Source: Acanthaster planci
Lineage: Eukaryota > Echinodermata > Asteroidea > Valvatida > Acanthasteridae
Direction of reading: 5' to 3'
Assembly: GCF_001949145.1 (NCBI RefSeq)
Contig: NW_019091374.1
Span: 1,807,181 to 1,871,180, forward strand
Length of the DNA: 64,000 bases
This document shows, piece by piece, positions 54,769 to 64,000 of this stretch (its first letter is position 1; every line of letters begins with the position of its first letter). Made by a program: the position numbers and the translations under genes. The notes beneath the pieces are model-generated. The model searched no databases. It had not been told where the DNA came from and saw only the letters and a program-made list of their open reading frames with translations.

Positions 54769-55377
54769 ATGGAGGCAGAGATGGATTTAGATGTAGCCTT
54801 GCATGAACTGGGAATGTTGAGTGCTGTCACGGACAGCCGTAGAGACTACCTCAATGAGCAGGCACAACGACGACGGACCTCGTCCTGTTACAGTGTGCTG
54901 CAAATGAATCCAACATATGTGACCTGTCTTGGGCCAGTCTGTTATTCAGTTAAGCCGAAGTCTACGGAGGTTGATGTGGGTGAGGCTCCAAGGAGTTTGA
55001 GGGCGTCGGGCTCTGTTCCCGATCTCCTGACAGACGACAGGCGAGTGTCCCGCCACCAGAGGTCGAAGCCGCGGTACAGCCGTCCGTATCACATCCCGAA
55101 GCATGCCTCAAACAGCCGTGTCCGACGGACTACGGGACCAACCGAAGACAAACGCGAGGCAGACAAAACAAATTCAGAGGAGGCCTCAGTCTTTCTCAGT
55201 TCAAACTCTGAAGTGATGCCAACCGTCCACTTGCTGACGCGATCCAAGTCAGTGGACGATCTAAGCAAGACTGGATTGCCTGACCAGGTCGTGATGAGCT
55301 CAGCAGTCAGGACCCAACATCAGGAACTTGAAATGGTCTCCAGGCATTTGAGAGACTTGCAAGTGTCTTCCAGTTGA
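54769..55377 (+). CDS. Uncharacterised 202-residue protein, low complexity with SVDDL motif
   Basis: A single open exon runs from an ATG at 54769 to TGA at 55375-55377. An in-frame TAA at 54721 shows this ATG is the first possible start. A polypyrimidine-AG acceptor at 54679 suggests a spliced 5' UTR. The frame has coding-like composition throughout. Residues 5-33 are acidic then basic and probably helical. RRRTSS (35-39) and RSKSVDD (158-164) look like basophilic kinase or 14-3-3-type sites. SVPDLL (82-87) and SVDDLS (161-166) are similar short motifs. Residues 183-198 (QHQELEMVSRHLRDLQ) form a likely amphipathic helix. The middle is basic and probably disordered. No signal peptide or membrane segment is seen. 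I do not recognise the family. The layout recalls cytoplasmic adaptor proteins, but that is only a resemblance. Confidence 0.65.
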   Translation: MEAEMDLDVALHELGMLSAVTDSRRDYLNEQAQRRRTSSCYSVLQMNPTYVTCLGPVCYSVKPKSTEVDVGEAPRSLRASGSVPDLLTDDRRVSRHQRSKPRYSRPYHIPKHASNSRVRRTTGPTEDKREADKTNSEEASVFLSSNSEVMPTVHLLTRSKSVDDLSKTGLPDQVVMSSAVRTQHQELEMVSRHLRDLQVSSS

Positions 55378-55771
55378 CTGAAATTTGGTGCAGGGAATAT
55401 TCCTGAAGGTTTCAGATGTACATCTCAGGAATTGCTGAGCATCAGCATTGGAGACCCTACACAGATGTTGTAAGGCCAAGTAAACGAAAAGCTCAACATG
55501 TTTAGCATCCAGACATTTGAAAAGGAGATGTAGATGCTTCATTCTCAAGATGGCAGCCGTTCTTTTATGTCCGACAAAGTTTGTTTCCACTGTTCAGAAA
55601 TACATGTACAGAAAGAAAGACTCATTGAAAAAGAAAATTGGACCTACCCCATATCATGGAAGTGGCATTTGTTACTTGTGTGGCACGGTTTTGCAAGAAT
55701 TCAAAAAAACAAAGTCATAGACTTGTGTGCAATTTGCAGCTCAAGTCAAATATTCAGTTGGGGCCATCATG

Positions 55772-55948
55772 CAGTGACGCAGTCAAGGGGAGGGGTGGCT
55801 GGGGCATGTGTCCCCCCCCCCAGGGGCCCCCACTGAAAAAAACAGATGAATGGATATTGAACAAGGCTAACAAAACTTGCCCTAAAAAAACCACACCACT
55901 GAAAGCTGGTGCCCCGCCCCCCCCAGTAAAATACTAGCTACACCACTG
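55772..55948. mobile_element. Non-autonomous hAT element with perfect 8-bp target duplication
   Basis: The 177-bp element starts CAGTGACGCAG and ends CTACACCACTG, which are inverted copies of a CAGTGGTGTAG-type terminus. It is flanked by CCATCATG on both sides (55764-55771 and 55949-55956), an exact 8-bp duplication as made by hAT transposases. The inside is C-rich and G-rich and non-coding. The perfect duplication implies a fairly recent insertion. Confidence 0.9.
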
Positions 55949-56591
55949 CCATCATGATACTTGTAATGTCCATGACGTTGTAGTTGCCAGTTCCCTAATT
56001 CACCCACCTTTTGTAAAGTCTAGTTTTCACAGGAAGGGGTGAAATAAGGAAACTGGCAACTATACCGTGAAGGATATTAAAGACATGAGATATTGCGGGT
56101 GACTGAGATACAGGAAAAATGCAGTAACCAACAGCATCTAAAGTTGGAAGATGAGACTCACGATTATCATATTTTCAGATGGATTAGACGACATCTTTGC
56201 TTTATTTTTACCTCATTTTTCCTCTTATAAAATTAAAAAAATAAATCCAGGTGGCTTCCAAGGATGTGGGTAAGGATGATAAACATGATTTGTTTTTTAC
56301 TTGTCCTAGTTCTTAACAGTGGGCTTTGCCATGCATTTACGTGCATCATGGTAAAAAAAAATTGAGTCTTATTAATGTGCAGAAAGACAGGTTTTTGCAT
56401 CTGAGTGATTCAAGAATTACTTTGAAAAGGCTTAATGTAAACTACTAACGTCTGAATTGGCTTTTCTGTGCAATGTATTTGTTGTGATAACAATGACAAA
56501 TCTTCCAAGGATTCCATGTCACCTGCATAGCAACAAGAAGAAGTGTTTGAATTGTGTATTTTAGGTCTGCAGTACGAATGGATGCTTGTTA

Positions 56592-56896
56592 AGGCCGGTT
56601 CATACTCTCTGCGTATTCAATGTGTACGCAGCGCGAAGGTCTATTTTGAGGTGTCTGCAGTGCGTGAGGGAAACCCCAGCGCGTAATGAAAATACGCGCC
56701 CTTGCACGCAGTTTCTGAAAATAATTGATAGTGTGTACGCGCCAAATATGCGTATTTGGACAAAATGAAATTTTTAAACGTTTGTCGGATATGCACACGC
56801 AGCCGAGACTTGAGAAAAGATGAAAGTGTGAACGTCAAATGCGGCGTTCACATTATGCGCTGCGTGGGTACAAATGCGGCGAGTATGAACCAGCCC
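56592..56896. mobile_element. MITE with TTA target duplication, PIF/Harbinger-like
   Basis: The left end AGGCCGGTTCATACTCTC and the right end GCGAGTATGAACCAGCCC are inverted copies. TTA flanks both sides (56589-56591 and 56897-56899). The inside is unusually rich in CGC/GCG (TGCGTACGCAGCGCG types) and has further self-complementary blocks, such as GAACGTCAAATGCGGCGTTC. No coding capacity. Confidence 0.75.
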
Positions 56897-58715
56897 TTAC
56901 TTTTTTAACTGAAATGCACTGGACTTCAACAAGACTGGGTACAATTTCACAGCACTGCTGAGCACCTGATTCTACGCTAACACAGTAACAGTGGCTTGCC
57001 TCATGTCATAGAGACCTTAACTATCAAGGACAGCAAAAGGCATGCTAACCTTGGAGATCAAATTTGGTTAACTTGGTGACGTCAGTCACGTAACAGTGGA
57101 AATCTTCATGCGCGCCCATGCAGTTTTTGTACTAAGCGCAGCAACTGTGAAATGCTGACCTTGAAATACGCTCACCAATAAGCAATTTTTTTTTTTACAG
57201 TTAGCCAAAAATTTTGCTTGATGGTAAGCAGTGCTGTGAAATTTGGTCCCCGTCTGAGGGGTTTTGCTACATGTACAGTACATGTAGATTATGAGAAATG
57301 GGACAAAAAAGCAACTTGTCAGACCTCTGTAAATGTGCACAAATAGTTTTAAAATTGACTTAATGTAATGATAATGTAATGCAGTGGTCTATGGGTAGAG
57401 ATAAGTAACATTTACCGGTAGTAACAATACCTCCCTTGTTAAATGTACCTCAAGGTGTATCATGTATGTTCATTGCAGATGTGCGAACAAACTACACATC
57501 AATGCCTGTGCTATGTACATGCTGAAATTTTTAAGCAACTGGAAAATGTGCTCTACATTGGACCAGTGGGACATTTGTATTTCCAAACAATCCCTAACTT
57601 GCATACATAATGAACTTTGTTTCTTGATTTGAACCCAAACACCTGTTTTTAGATGAACTTATCTTCAGCCATGGGGATAATAAATAGGCCCTTTGGAATT
57701 TGAGCTTTGAACAAGTTTGGGCAGGTGGATAGCGTATTGTGTGGTCCCTAAAAATATGTATCAAAACAAATTTATGACTATCCTTAAGTATCAGATTTAA
57801 ATATTCCCTGAGTGGTGTTGTTTTTTGGCCTCACAGTCAGATGAATGTACAAATGCATTGTGGACCATTTGTTCATCCGCTTTCGTCCCTCTATGATGCT
57901 CATTTTGAAATCAGAAAAATGACAGTTTCCATCAAGAACTGTCTCATCCCCCAAAGATCACTCACACACACTAACAGAATTAACTTGTTGATTACTTGGC
58001 CTTCCATTCATTTAATTACGTTAATCAATTTATCATACACAATTATACAAATAGACATGAGAAGCTGAATAAATTAACTGGTATAAGTTTTGAACCCCAA
58101 AGTGTAAACTTTATAGTTTATTTGCATAACTTTGGAAAATTGGTGTCAAAATCATTCCTAAAGACTTGATGAAGGGCATTCATTTAATGAAAATATTGGC
58201 TGTAAAATAAATTAATTTGAAAACAGAATGAGATGGTTGTACCTACACGCCGTAAGCGGGAATAATTTCAAAGCCTAGACAAACACTGAGTGCATTGTCA
58301 ATATTGCACATACAATGTACATGTAAATGGTCATAATGATGTGAAAAGGCAATTCAAAATAATTATTTTGATCTGTGGCATTACACTGGTACACAGTTAC
58401 TAAACGAGTAGTACTTTAACGAAATTTCAATGTACAATGTACAGTACATGTAAAGTTACACAAAGTAACATCCACACATGGAACTGATTTGCTGAAATCA
58501 GTGGTTGAATGTGTTCGGATTTTTCAAGCATCTTTTGACCATCATTTGCAGTTAACTAAAAACCAACCAATGAAATTATTGTTGCAAGGCATACTTACGT
58601 TAAGAGATGGCCCTGTGAAATTATTCTTTCCAGCAAGCTGTCACTTTGAAGGAAACAAAGAAAGGCCATTTCCAATGATGCGTCTAAAGATGGATTTTTT
58701 GAAAATTACCATTAT

Positions 58716-58935
58716 TGTGTCACCGGTTGGCTCTTGATATCATGGTCAAGAAAACATGTGGTCTGTTGGAAAAAGGAAAAACCATTGGAAAAGTGAAAAC
58801 ATATAGATGACTAACTGGGCAGATGGTCTCTCCCGTCCGGCCTTCTTGGAGAGGGGCGTGCTGTGGTCAACACTCTTCCGTGGGAATGACACTTAGACCA
58901 AACATCTTAAAGTGGCATTCTAACAGGGTCCAGCA
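58716..58935 (-). repeat. 3' LTR of the Gypsy-type element
   Basis: The copy is 220 bp. On the minus strand it begins TGCTGGACCCTGTTAGAATG and ends GGTGACACA, the usual TG...CA form. It matches the other LTR over its whole length with scattered differences. Confidence 0.88.
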
Positions 58936-58947
58936 TTCTCCCTTCTT
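58936..58947 (-). other. Polypurine tract of the Gypsy-type element
   Basis: AAGAAGGGAGAA on the minus strand directly precedes the TG start of the 3' LTR, the position where plus-strand DNA synthesis is primed. Confidence 0.8.
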
Positions 58948-59267
58948 AACCATGGCATCCACGACATGTAAACACTGGAGCATTCGGGTTGAGGGCAACT
59001 GACATCCTTGGAGCAGGCATGGGCCCAGGATAGAGAACATCATAAATGTTGTCATCCGATGAATCGGAGTCCAGCGCATCAGCCATGCCATCTGCAGCAG
59101 GCATGGCTAGGGGGGCATCGAACAGGGCATTTGAAACGAGGTCTTGGTTGTGGCCGACTCTTCTCGCTGCGCTGGTCACATGGTAGAAGCATGTTACGAT
59201 GGAGAGTCTTGGTTGGGCCACTTCCATTGATGGGTTCAACAACATAGACTGGCATATCTGGACTTAC

Positions 59268-59715
59268 TTATCGCCGGACACAGTAGACTGTCTTTCTCCA
59301 GCGATTGGCAAGTTTGTGTGGACCTTTTAGGCCAACATTCTTAACCAACACATGGTCACCCGCTTCAGTTGCATGGTCATGAACTCGTTTAAGAGCCTTG
59401 TACTTCAGGGCAGTTTTCTCCATAGCTGCAGATGCAAGCTCATGTGCTCTGCGTAACCTCTCCTTCAGGGCTGCAGCATACTTGCTGTGGTTTGCACCTC
59501 CACCCTGGGCAGGCAATCCAAACTGAATATCAACGGGTAGTCGTAGCTCACGCCCAAACATCAGAAAGTAGGGCGATACACCAGTGGATGAATGTTTTGT
59601 GCTATTATAGGCATGCACTAGCGGGCCAACATGGAGTCACCACTTCCGGTTCTCCTCATCCTCCAGGGTGCTGAGCATGCTGAGCAATGTCTGGTTGAAA
59701 CGCTCATACTGTCCA
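59268..59715 (-). pseudogene. Integrase C-terminal fragment
   Basis: Translation on the minus strand gives FNQTLLSMLSTLEDEENRKW (interrupted by a stop) and then YNSTKHSSTGVSPYFLMFGR at 59618. Next comes a Lys/Arg-rich helix and a GDHVLVKNVGLKG segment, the GPY/F-like DNA-binding end of Gypsy integrases. Further frames down to 58946 continue the element's C-terminal tail with frameshifts. The zinc-binding and DDE core regions are absent. Confidence 0.85.
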
Positions 59716-59719
59716 TTTC

Positions 59720-60178
59720 CAGAGATGCTAAGTCATGTGACTTGGACTTGAGTTAGACTCGAGTCACTATTTTTGTGACTTGCGACTTGACTTGTAAATA
59801 CCAGCTTTGACTTGTGACTTGACTTGGACTTGCAAAAATTGACTTGCTCTACCAACCCAAGTCAGACGCTACTCGACTGGCCCCATATTTTTTAATTAAG
59901 CTATTCAGTTTACGCCTTACTTGGTCACCCGGACTTCGGCTTGCACGGCTTCTATTTCACCTAGCTGCAGCTGTAGATCAGGAAGCATGCATATCATACT
60001 GGTACATTGTGTTTCGTTGACGTGTGACTAGGATAAATAGCGCCCTCACTATGTCATCATTTTATCTCCCCGCTTATTTCCAACCTGCAATGTACATTTG
60101 TCAAATTAAACACGAGGACAGATATGTGATTAACTGCAAGAATAGTCATTTCAACACAAGTAAAAAGGGGAATTATGG
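59720..60178. other. Foreign block inside the retroelement, GACTTG-rich
   Basis: This block sits where RNase H and the integrase core should be. Its left part (59727-59850) contains many GACTTG/TGACTTG copies in irregular spacing, ending in unique AT-rich DNA. Neither end has clear inverted repeats. It may be an insertion accompanied by deletion, or a template-switch product formed during reverse transcription. Confidence 0.55.
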
Positions 60179-60179
60179 A

Positions 60180-61002
60180 GAAAATGGCTAGTTCATTGAG
60201 CGACTTGGCAATGGATGAATACCCTTCAACAAATCGACAGTAATATCCAGCAAAGCTGAGAAAGGACTTCAATGCTCTGGCTTTATTAGGAAGCGGCCAA
60301 GACTTAACAGCCTCAATCTTGCATGGATCAGTGCTGACGCCCTCAGAGGGGGCACCAGAAAGCTGTCTTGTGCTTGTCTTCCTCCGCCAATTCTATCTGG
60401 TAATAACCGGCTTTCAGATCAAGACAGGAAAACCAGGATGCTCCATTCACGGAATGAAGGATGTCCTCTACCTTTGGTATGTTGTACTGGTCTCTGACAG
60501 TCTGGCTATTAAGCTTGCGGTAATCAATGCAGAGGTGGAGGTCATCCTTCTTCTTACAGAAGAGTACTACTGGAGAAGCAAACTGGCTGACTGAGTCGTG
60601 AGTGATACCTTTGCTCTGCAGATCCCTCAGATGTTGTCGGGCGTCGGCATAATCGGCAGGAGGGATTTGCCGACAGTTCTCACAGAAAGGTGTCTCATCT
60701 GTCCGGTGAATCTTGAGTTTGACGGAGGTGGTGCAGCCGATGTCTAGATCATCTCTGGAGAAAACACTGGAACAGACACAAAGTAACCGTTTGATTCGCT
60801 TGGCCTCTGCTTCTGGGAGGGGAAAATCAGTAAAGTCAAACTGGGATTCAATACTCTCACCGCCAAGGTGGTCAGTTGACATAGGTGGGAACCCATCTGA
60901 TGTAAAAGGCAATTCCCCAGCAATTTCAGATACAGATGCAAGCTCGCATCTTGTAGGGACCACAACCGTGTCGCAGGAGACATTGCCGAGTGTGACTTTC
61001 AT
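60180..61002 (-). pseudogene. Reverse transcriptase with internal deletion
   Basis: The frame at 61002-60343 covers the protease-RT linker and the RT fingers/palm: SQFASPVVLFCKKKDDLHLC, IDYRKLNSQTVRDQYNIP, and motif A in FSCLDLKAGYYQIEL, which carries the first catalytic Asp. It ends KTAFWCPL and a stop at 60343. The sequence then resumes in a different frame with DPCKIEAVKSWPLPNKARAL and FLSFAGYYCRFVEGYSSIAK (about 60330-60180). The block between, which should hold the [YF]xDD catalytic motif and the primer grip, is deleted, so the enzyme cannot be active. Confidence 0.9.
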
Positions 61003-61045
61003 CTTAGCTTTTTGCCTAGCGGGTAGTGAAAGCTGTTGCTCATCG

Positions 61046-61562
61046 TTATGGCATTGGGGAGGTGGGCAAACTCAGCTTCTGAATGAGAACTTCTCGCTTG
61101 GCTCTGCTTCGATTATTCACCAGTCCGGTAACTTGAACTGTCTCATCAGGCTTGATGGAGATGGCCCTCATCATTGTGATGGGACCTAAAACAGCTGAGG
61201 AACTCACAGCACAGTCTTTGTAGATTCGCTGCCAAGCAGAATTAACGGAGAGTTTGTCCAGGAAATTTCGCCCACCTTTCTGTTTACAAGCCTGTAACAA
61301 ACCACGTACCACGCTGGTGTTGGTGCCAACAATCAGGGGAGAGTTGTCACCCCCCGGCGGTCAGGGCATACAAGGGTGAGAGTGGTAGCCTACTGCTCAC
61401 TTCCGGCGAGTCAACCGGAAATTTCAGGCTAATCTCGACGTAATCCTTGTACGGCACTGGCTGTCCTGCAGCACCTACCACTGTAGGCTGTGATAGGGGA
61501 TGAAGCTGGCAGTATGCACCTGGAGTTGGTGAGAAGCTTGTTATTATCTGCTGCTGATCCAT
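61046..61562 (-). pseudogene. Protease/linker region of the Gypsy-type element
   Basis: Two frames (61562-61347 and 61312-61046) continue one another across a frameshift. They include YKDYVEISLKFPV and LIVGTNTSVVRG-type strands typical of the retropepsin end and the pre-RT linker of such elements. The DSG/DTG active-site triplet was not found, so the protease is incomplete. Confidence 0.6.
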
Positions 61563-62292
61563 ACACGCGGGAGAGACAGGTTAAATACTCCTGTGCTGAG
61601 CTATCGCTGCTGACAGCCCAGACAATGTGTAGCTTGGGTGGGACAAGGGATTCGGTTGTTCTGCTCTTCTTCTCGCTACCGCGATGCTCTTGTCCTTCAG
61701 AGGTTGGGGTTGTCAGTCTTCACCAGCTGGGACGGGCGAATTTCTGGAGAACAGTCTCATGCAGCGGTAAGACTGGTTGGACCCCTTATCAAAAACATGT
61801 ACGACAGGCTTGATGCTGGCACGTTCATGCTTGGTGTCGTCATCGGGATCTAACCTGAGGGACTTGAGGTCATCCAGGGTTTTCCCATTACCGGATAAAA
61901 ATTCATTAAGGGCCTCCTAATTTTCCATTGTGGTCAGTTGGTACAGGTTTGCAACAATTTTGTAATACTAACTCGATAAGATAAAAACATGAAACGGGGG
62001 AAGCACACCCATAACAGAATAAAATGTCCGGTAATAATGCGAAAGGCAAACGCAGCAACAATGACTCACAAGACACAATTCAATCGGTGCAAAATGACAG
62101 CTCAAGGTAATATCGGACAAGAAAATTCAACACATTCAGGGTAATAACAATCAAAAGTCAGTGTTTTAGAACAAAAAAAAAGTGCTTCTGTTAGGGGGGA
62201 TTATTAATTTCCTTCTGCAGTCACTCAACAATTGGCTGAAAAATAGGAAAAGGAGGGAACAACTGAAAAAGGGAATAAATTCAAAGTGAGCA
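61563..62292 (-). pseudogene. Decayed gag-region remnant
   Basis: By position between the primer binding site and the protease this should be gag. No long frame survives and no CCHC zinc knuckle is clear. Short plus-strand frames here are meaningless. Confidence 0.4.
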
Positions 62293-62312
62293 GAATCCGG
62301 GCAGTGCCTCCA
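62293..62312 (-). other. Primer binding site of the Gypsy-type element
   Basis: On the minus strand TGGAGGCACTGCCCGGATTC starts five bases after the 5' LTR. Its complement, GAATCCGGGCAGTGCCTCCA, has the form of a tRNA 3' end: T-loop end, CCGGG T-stem strand, seven acceptor bases, discriminator T, then CCA. Confidence 0.8.
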
Positions 62313-62317
62313 TTTTT

Positions 62318-62546
62318 TGTGTTACAGGTTGGCTCCCGATATCGTGGTCAAGAAAGCTTGGCCAGTTGGAAAAGGTAAAAACCATGGAAAAACTGAAAAC
62401 ATACAGATGATAATTGGGCAGATGGTTTTTCCCCTCCGGCCCTCTTCGAGAGGCTTCGAGAGGGGTATGCTGTGGTCAACACTCTCCCGTGAGAATGACA
62501 CTCAGTCGGACCCAACATCTTAAAGTGGCATTCTAACAGGGTAGCA
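62318..62546 (-). repeat. 5' LTR of the Gypsy-type element
   Basis: The copy is 229 bp. On the minus strand it starts TGCTACCCTGTTAGAATG and ends CCTGTAACACA. It carries a short duplication (CTTCGAGAGG repeated) absent from the other LTR. Confidence 0.88.
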
Positions 62547-63606
62547 TAAGCGTGTGCAAGTGTTGACACATATGCATGTGCTATAATCTGACAGTTCACT
62601 GTGTGAAATTGAACAGCTGCCTTTGACTGAACATGAGAATGTGCCCCACTGTCCCAGACACTGAATTCAGGTGTAATCCAAAACATGACCCTGCAAGTTT
62701 TGATCTTAAATTGAAATCCCACAATATTGTTTCTCTCATACAAAACAGTATTCGTTCGGAGCTAAAACTTCATCAGGTTTGTTCTTAGGTGCCCCTCTCT
62801 AGATTTTGAGTCATTTTGTTCCCTCAAAGCAACATAATGCAGAAGTGACAAATCGCGGACTATACATGTACCTTTAAACTACCATGATTCCTTGTAATTC
62901 CTTGGATTTTTATTTTGTCGCCTGTACGCGTTAGTAAATGCGTAGTCTTTGCTTAGAGTCACCATACTGGAATGAAAGAATGTGCAACACAAAGGTTATG
63001 TCCAGAGTACTTGCCAGTGGCTTGATATTTCACACGAGACTATGGGGGGGGCTGCCGCAACTGCCTACAGTGCTGTCTGTACATGTATATGTATTTTTAT
63101 TTCTACAGCCAAGTATAGGATACAACCAAAGACTCTTTACGTCATATGAATATGGACATGAGGGTTGTTAAGTTTGCACCAGAGTCCATTCAGGTCGCCA
63201 ATGCTTGCAAGTGCAGCCTCTCTTTAAATCCTTACCATGCCAAGGGCATATGTGTTTCCCATTTCCTAAAACGAACTGCCATATTGGATCAGTACTGAGG
63301 CTGCACTTGCAAAACAGAAGTTTGTGTTGTGAAGCTGTAATTATCTTTCAGCTGAACGGTCCCTTGGACAAACAGGAAAATCTTTGAAAAATATTTACAA
63401 TGATGCCTGCACAATGAGTGTGTGAAGTATTGCCACAATGTTCCCCAGCAACTAGAATCTCTCATTAATGCTGTCATTCACAGCTCTCTCTTTTCTGTCA
63501 AGTAAAACTGCTCCTTTCAGCAAGACTCAACAGAAGTTCTGTCTCAATTTTGTTTCCTTTTTCAGGGGGAAGTCGCCCCTTAACTTTGGTGACACTGCTG
63601 CTTCGC
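62547..63606. other. Non-coding stretch between the retroelement and BLOC1S5
   Basis: This is probably the 3' UTR of the minus-strand BLOC1S5 gene and flanking DNA. No repeat or conserved exon was recognised. Confidence 0.4.
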
Positions 63607-63774
63607 TCAGGACTGTGTGTTCAGCGTCTGCTTGAGTTTGTTGTAGTGTGCCTCAATCTCATCAATCTTCCGCTGGTGCTCTGAGTCCAAGGCGTCTCGC
63701 TGCTCGTTCAGCCTCTCTAGGAACACCTTCCAATCCTCCTCCCGTTTTGCCCGTTCCTTCTCCAAAGGCTTACT
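63607..63774 (-). CDS. BLOC1S5: BLOC-1 subunit 5 (Muted), last coding exon
   Basis: On the minus strand an acceptor (CCCTGTCAG) ends at 63775. It is followed by 56 in-frame codons to TGA at 63609-63607, encoding 55 residues. The peptide is a charged coiled coil: KERAKREEDWKVFLERLNEQ, then RDALDSEHQRKIDEIEAHYN, then KLKQTLNTQS. Its spacing of Trp, Phe, the E-H pair and the Tyr follows the C-terminus of vertebrate BLOC1S5 (WDNF, then DEEHRKAMERLKEQY). BLOC-1 helps make lysosome-related organelles and sort endosomal cargo. Upstream exons lie beyond the right edge. Other coiled-coil proteins could share this look, so the assignment is probable rather than certain. Confidence 0.65.
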   Translation of the reverse strand, partial: SKPLEKERAKREEDWKVFLERLNEQRDALDSEHQRKIDEIEAHYNKLKQTLNTQS

Positions 63775-64000
63775 CTGACAGGGAAAGACAAGAAAATGTA
63801 AAGATTAGGGGCACCTAGATGCTCGACGCAAAAACCATGAGTTTTGACGGTGTAGTTGACAGAGGGAGCCCTCCCCCCATGTATTTAAAAACGTCTCTCC
63901 ATTTGCCCCCCCTCCTCGCAATAAACAATTTGGAGAATTGAAGAAAATGTTCGAAATATTGAGATAAACCAGAAATTCTCTCCCTCCCCCCAACAACCAT
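63775..64000 (-). other. Intron of the BLOC1S5-like gene, window edge
   Basis: This is intron sequence upstream of the last exon on the minus strand, containing C-rich runs. No exon is seen before the window ends. Confidence 0.5.

Larger units (their letters stand above)
55378..58715. other. Non-coding stretch after the 202-codon gene, with two DNA transposons
   Basis: This is probably 3' UTR followed by intergenic DNA. An AATAAA at 56240-56245 is a possible poly(A) signal, although it would lie beyond the hAT-like insertion at 55772. No conserved exon was recognised between here and the LTR element at 58716. Confidence 0.4.
58716..62546 (-). mobile_element. Degenerate Ty3/Gypsy-type LTR retrotransposon
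   Basis: The element reads on the minus strand. 5' LTR 62546-62318, primer binding site 62312-62293, remains of gag/protease, reverse transcriptase (61002-60343 and 60305-60180), integrase C-terminal part (59715-59268), polypurine tract 58947-58936, 3' LTR 58935-58716. At 3.8 kb it is shorter than usual for this group. The centre of the reverse transcriptase, all of RNase H and most of the integrase core are missing. An unrelated block sits between the remaining RT and integrase. The LTRs differ by many substitutions and small indels. No matching short target duplication was seen at the two edges. It is an old, inactive copy. Confidence 0.92.

Noticed and set aside
55534-55937. Plus-strand frames of about 100 codons after the 202-codon gene
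   Set aside because: They run into the hAT-like element and owe their openness to its C-rich interior.

Overview
This is a window of AT-rich animal nuclear DNA, not bacterial or viral. It has multi-exon genes with GT-AG introns, long non-coding stretches, one 694-base run of N, and many small transposon relics. The gene set is PI4KB, a four-pass MS4A/CD20-like protein, MEA1, a clavesin, an NKAIN, BLOC1S5 and one unrecognised gene. Together with the abundant short palindromic TACATGTA runs, this suggests a marine invertebrate, most likely a deuterostome (echinoderm, hemichordate or cephalochordate). The phylum is an inference and cannot be fixed from the sequence alone.

Layout. 165-4534 (+): last six exons of a phosphatidylinositol 4-kinase beta gene that starts outside the window. 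4535-15525: non-coding, probably the facing 3' UTRs of two convergent genes. 15526-20192 (-): six coding exons of an MS4A-like four-transmembrane protein. 25044-26843 (-): two coding exons of MEA1. 29063-30660 (+): four exons of a clavesin (CRAL-TRIO lipid-transfer protein). 37186-51095 (-): six exons of an NKAIN family protein, with a large first intron that contains the assembly gap and dense TACATGTA motifs. 51400-54200: a cluster of nested, inverted transposon remnants. 54769-55377 (+): an intronless 202-codon reading frame of unknown family. 55772-56896: two small DNA transposons, one with a perfect 8-bp target duplication. 58716-62546 (-): a decayed Ty3/Gypsy-type LTR retrotransposon with both LTRs, a primer binding site and a polypurine tract, but major internal deletions. 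63607-63774 (-): the last exon of a BLOC1S5 (Muted) homologue.

The genes do not form a pathway. Three act in membrane traffic or phosphoinositide biology (PI4KB, clavesin, BLOC1S5) and two are small membrane proteins (MS4A-like, NKAIN). The most interesting positional signal is the clavesin-NKAIN neighbourhood. From memory, human CLVS1 lies near NKAIN3 and CLVS2 lies near NKAIN2, so this single pair may preserve the pre-duplication arrangement. I found no evidence for a wholly new biological system. The best candidates for follow-up are that linkage, the unknown 202-residue protein, and several non-autonomous elements with intact termini.
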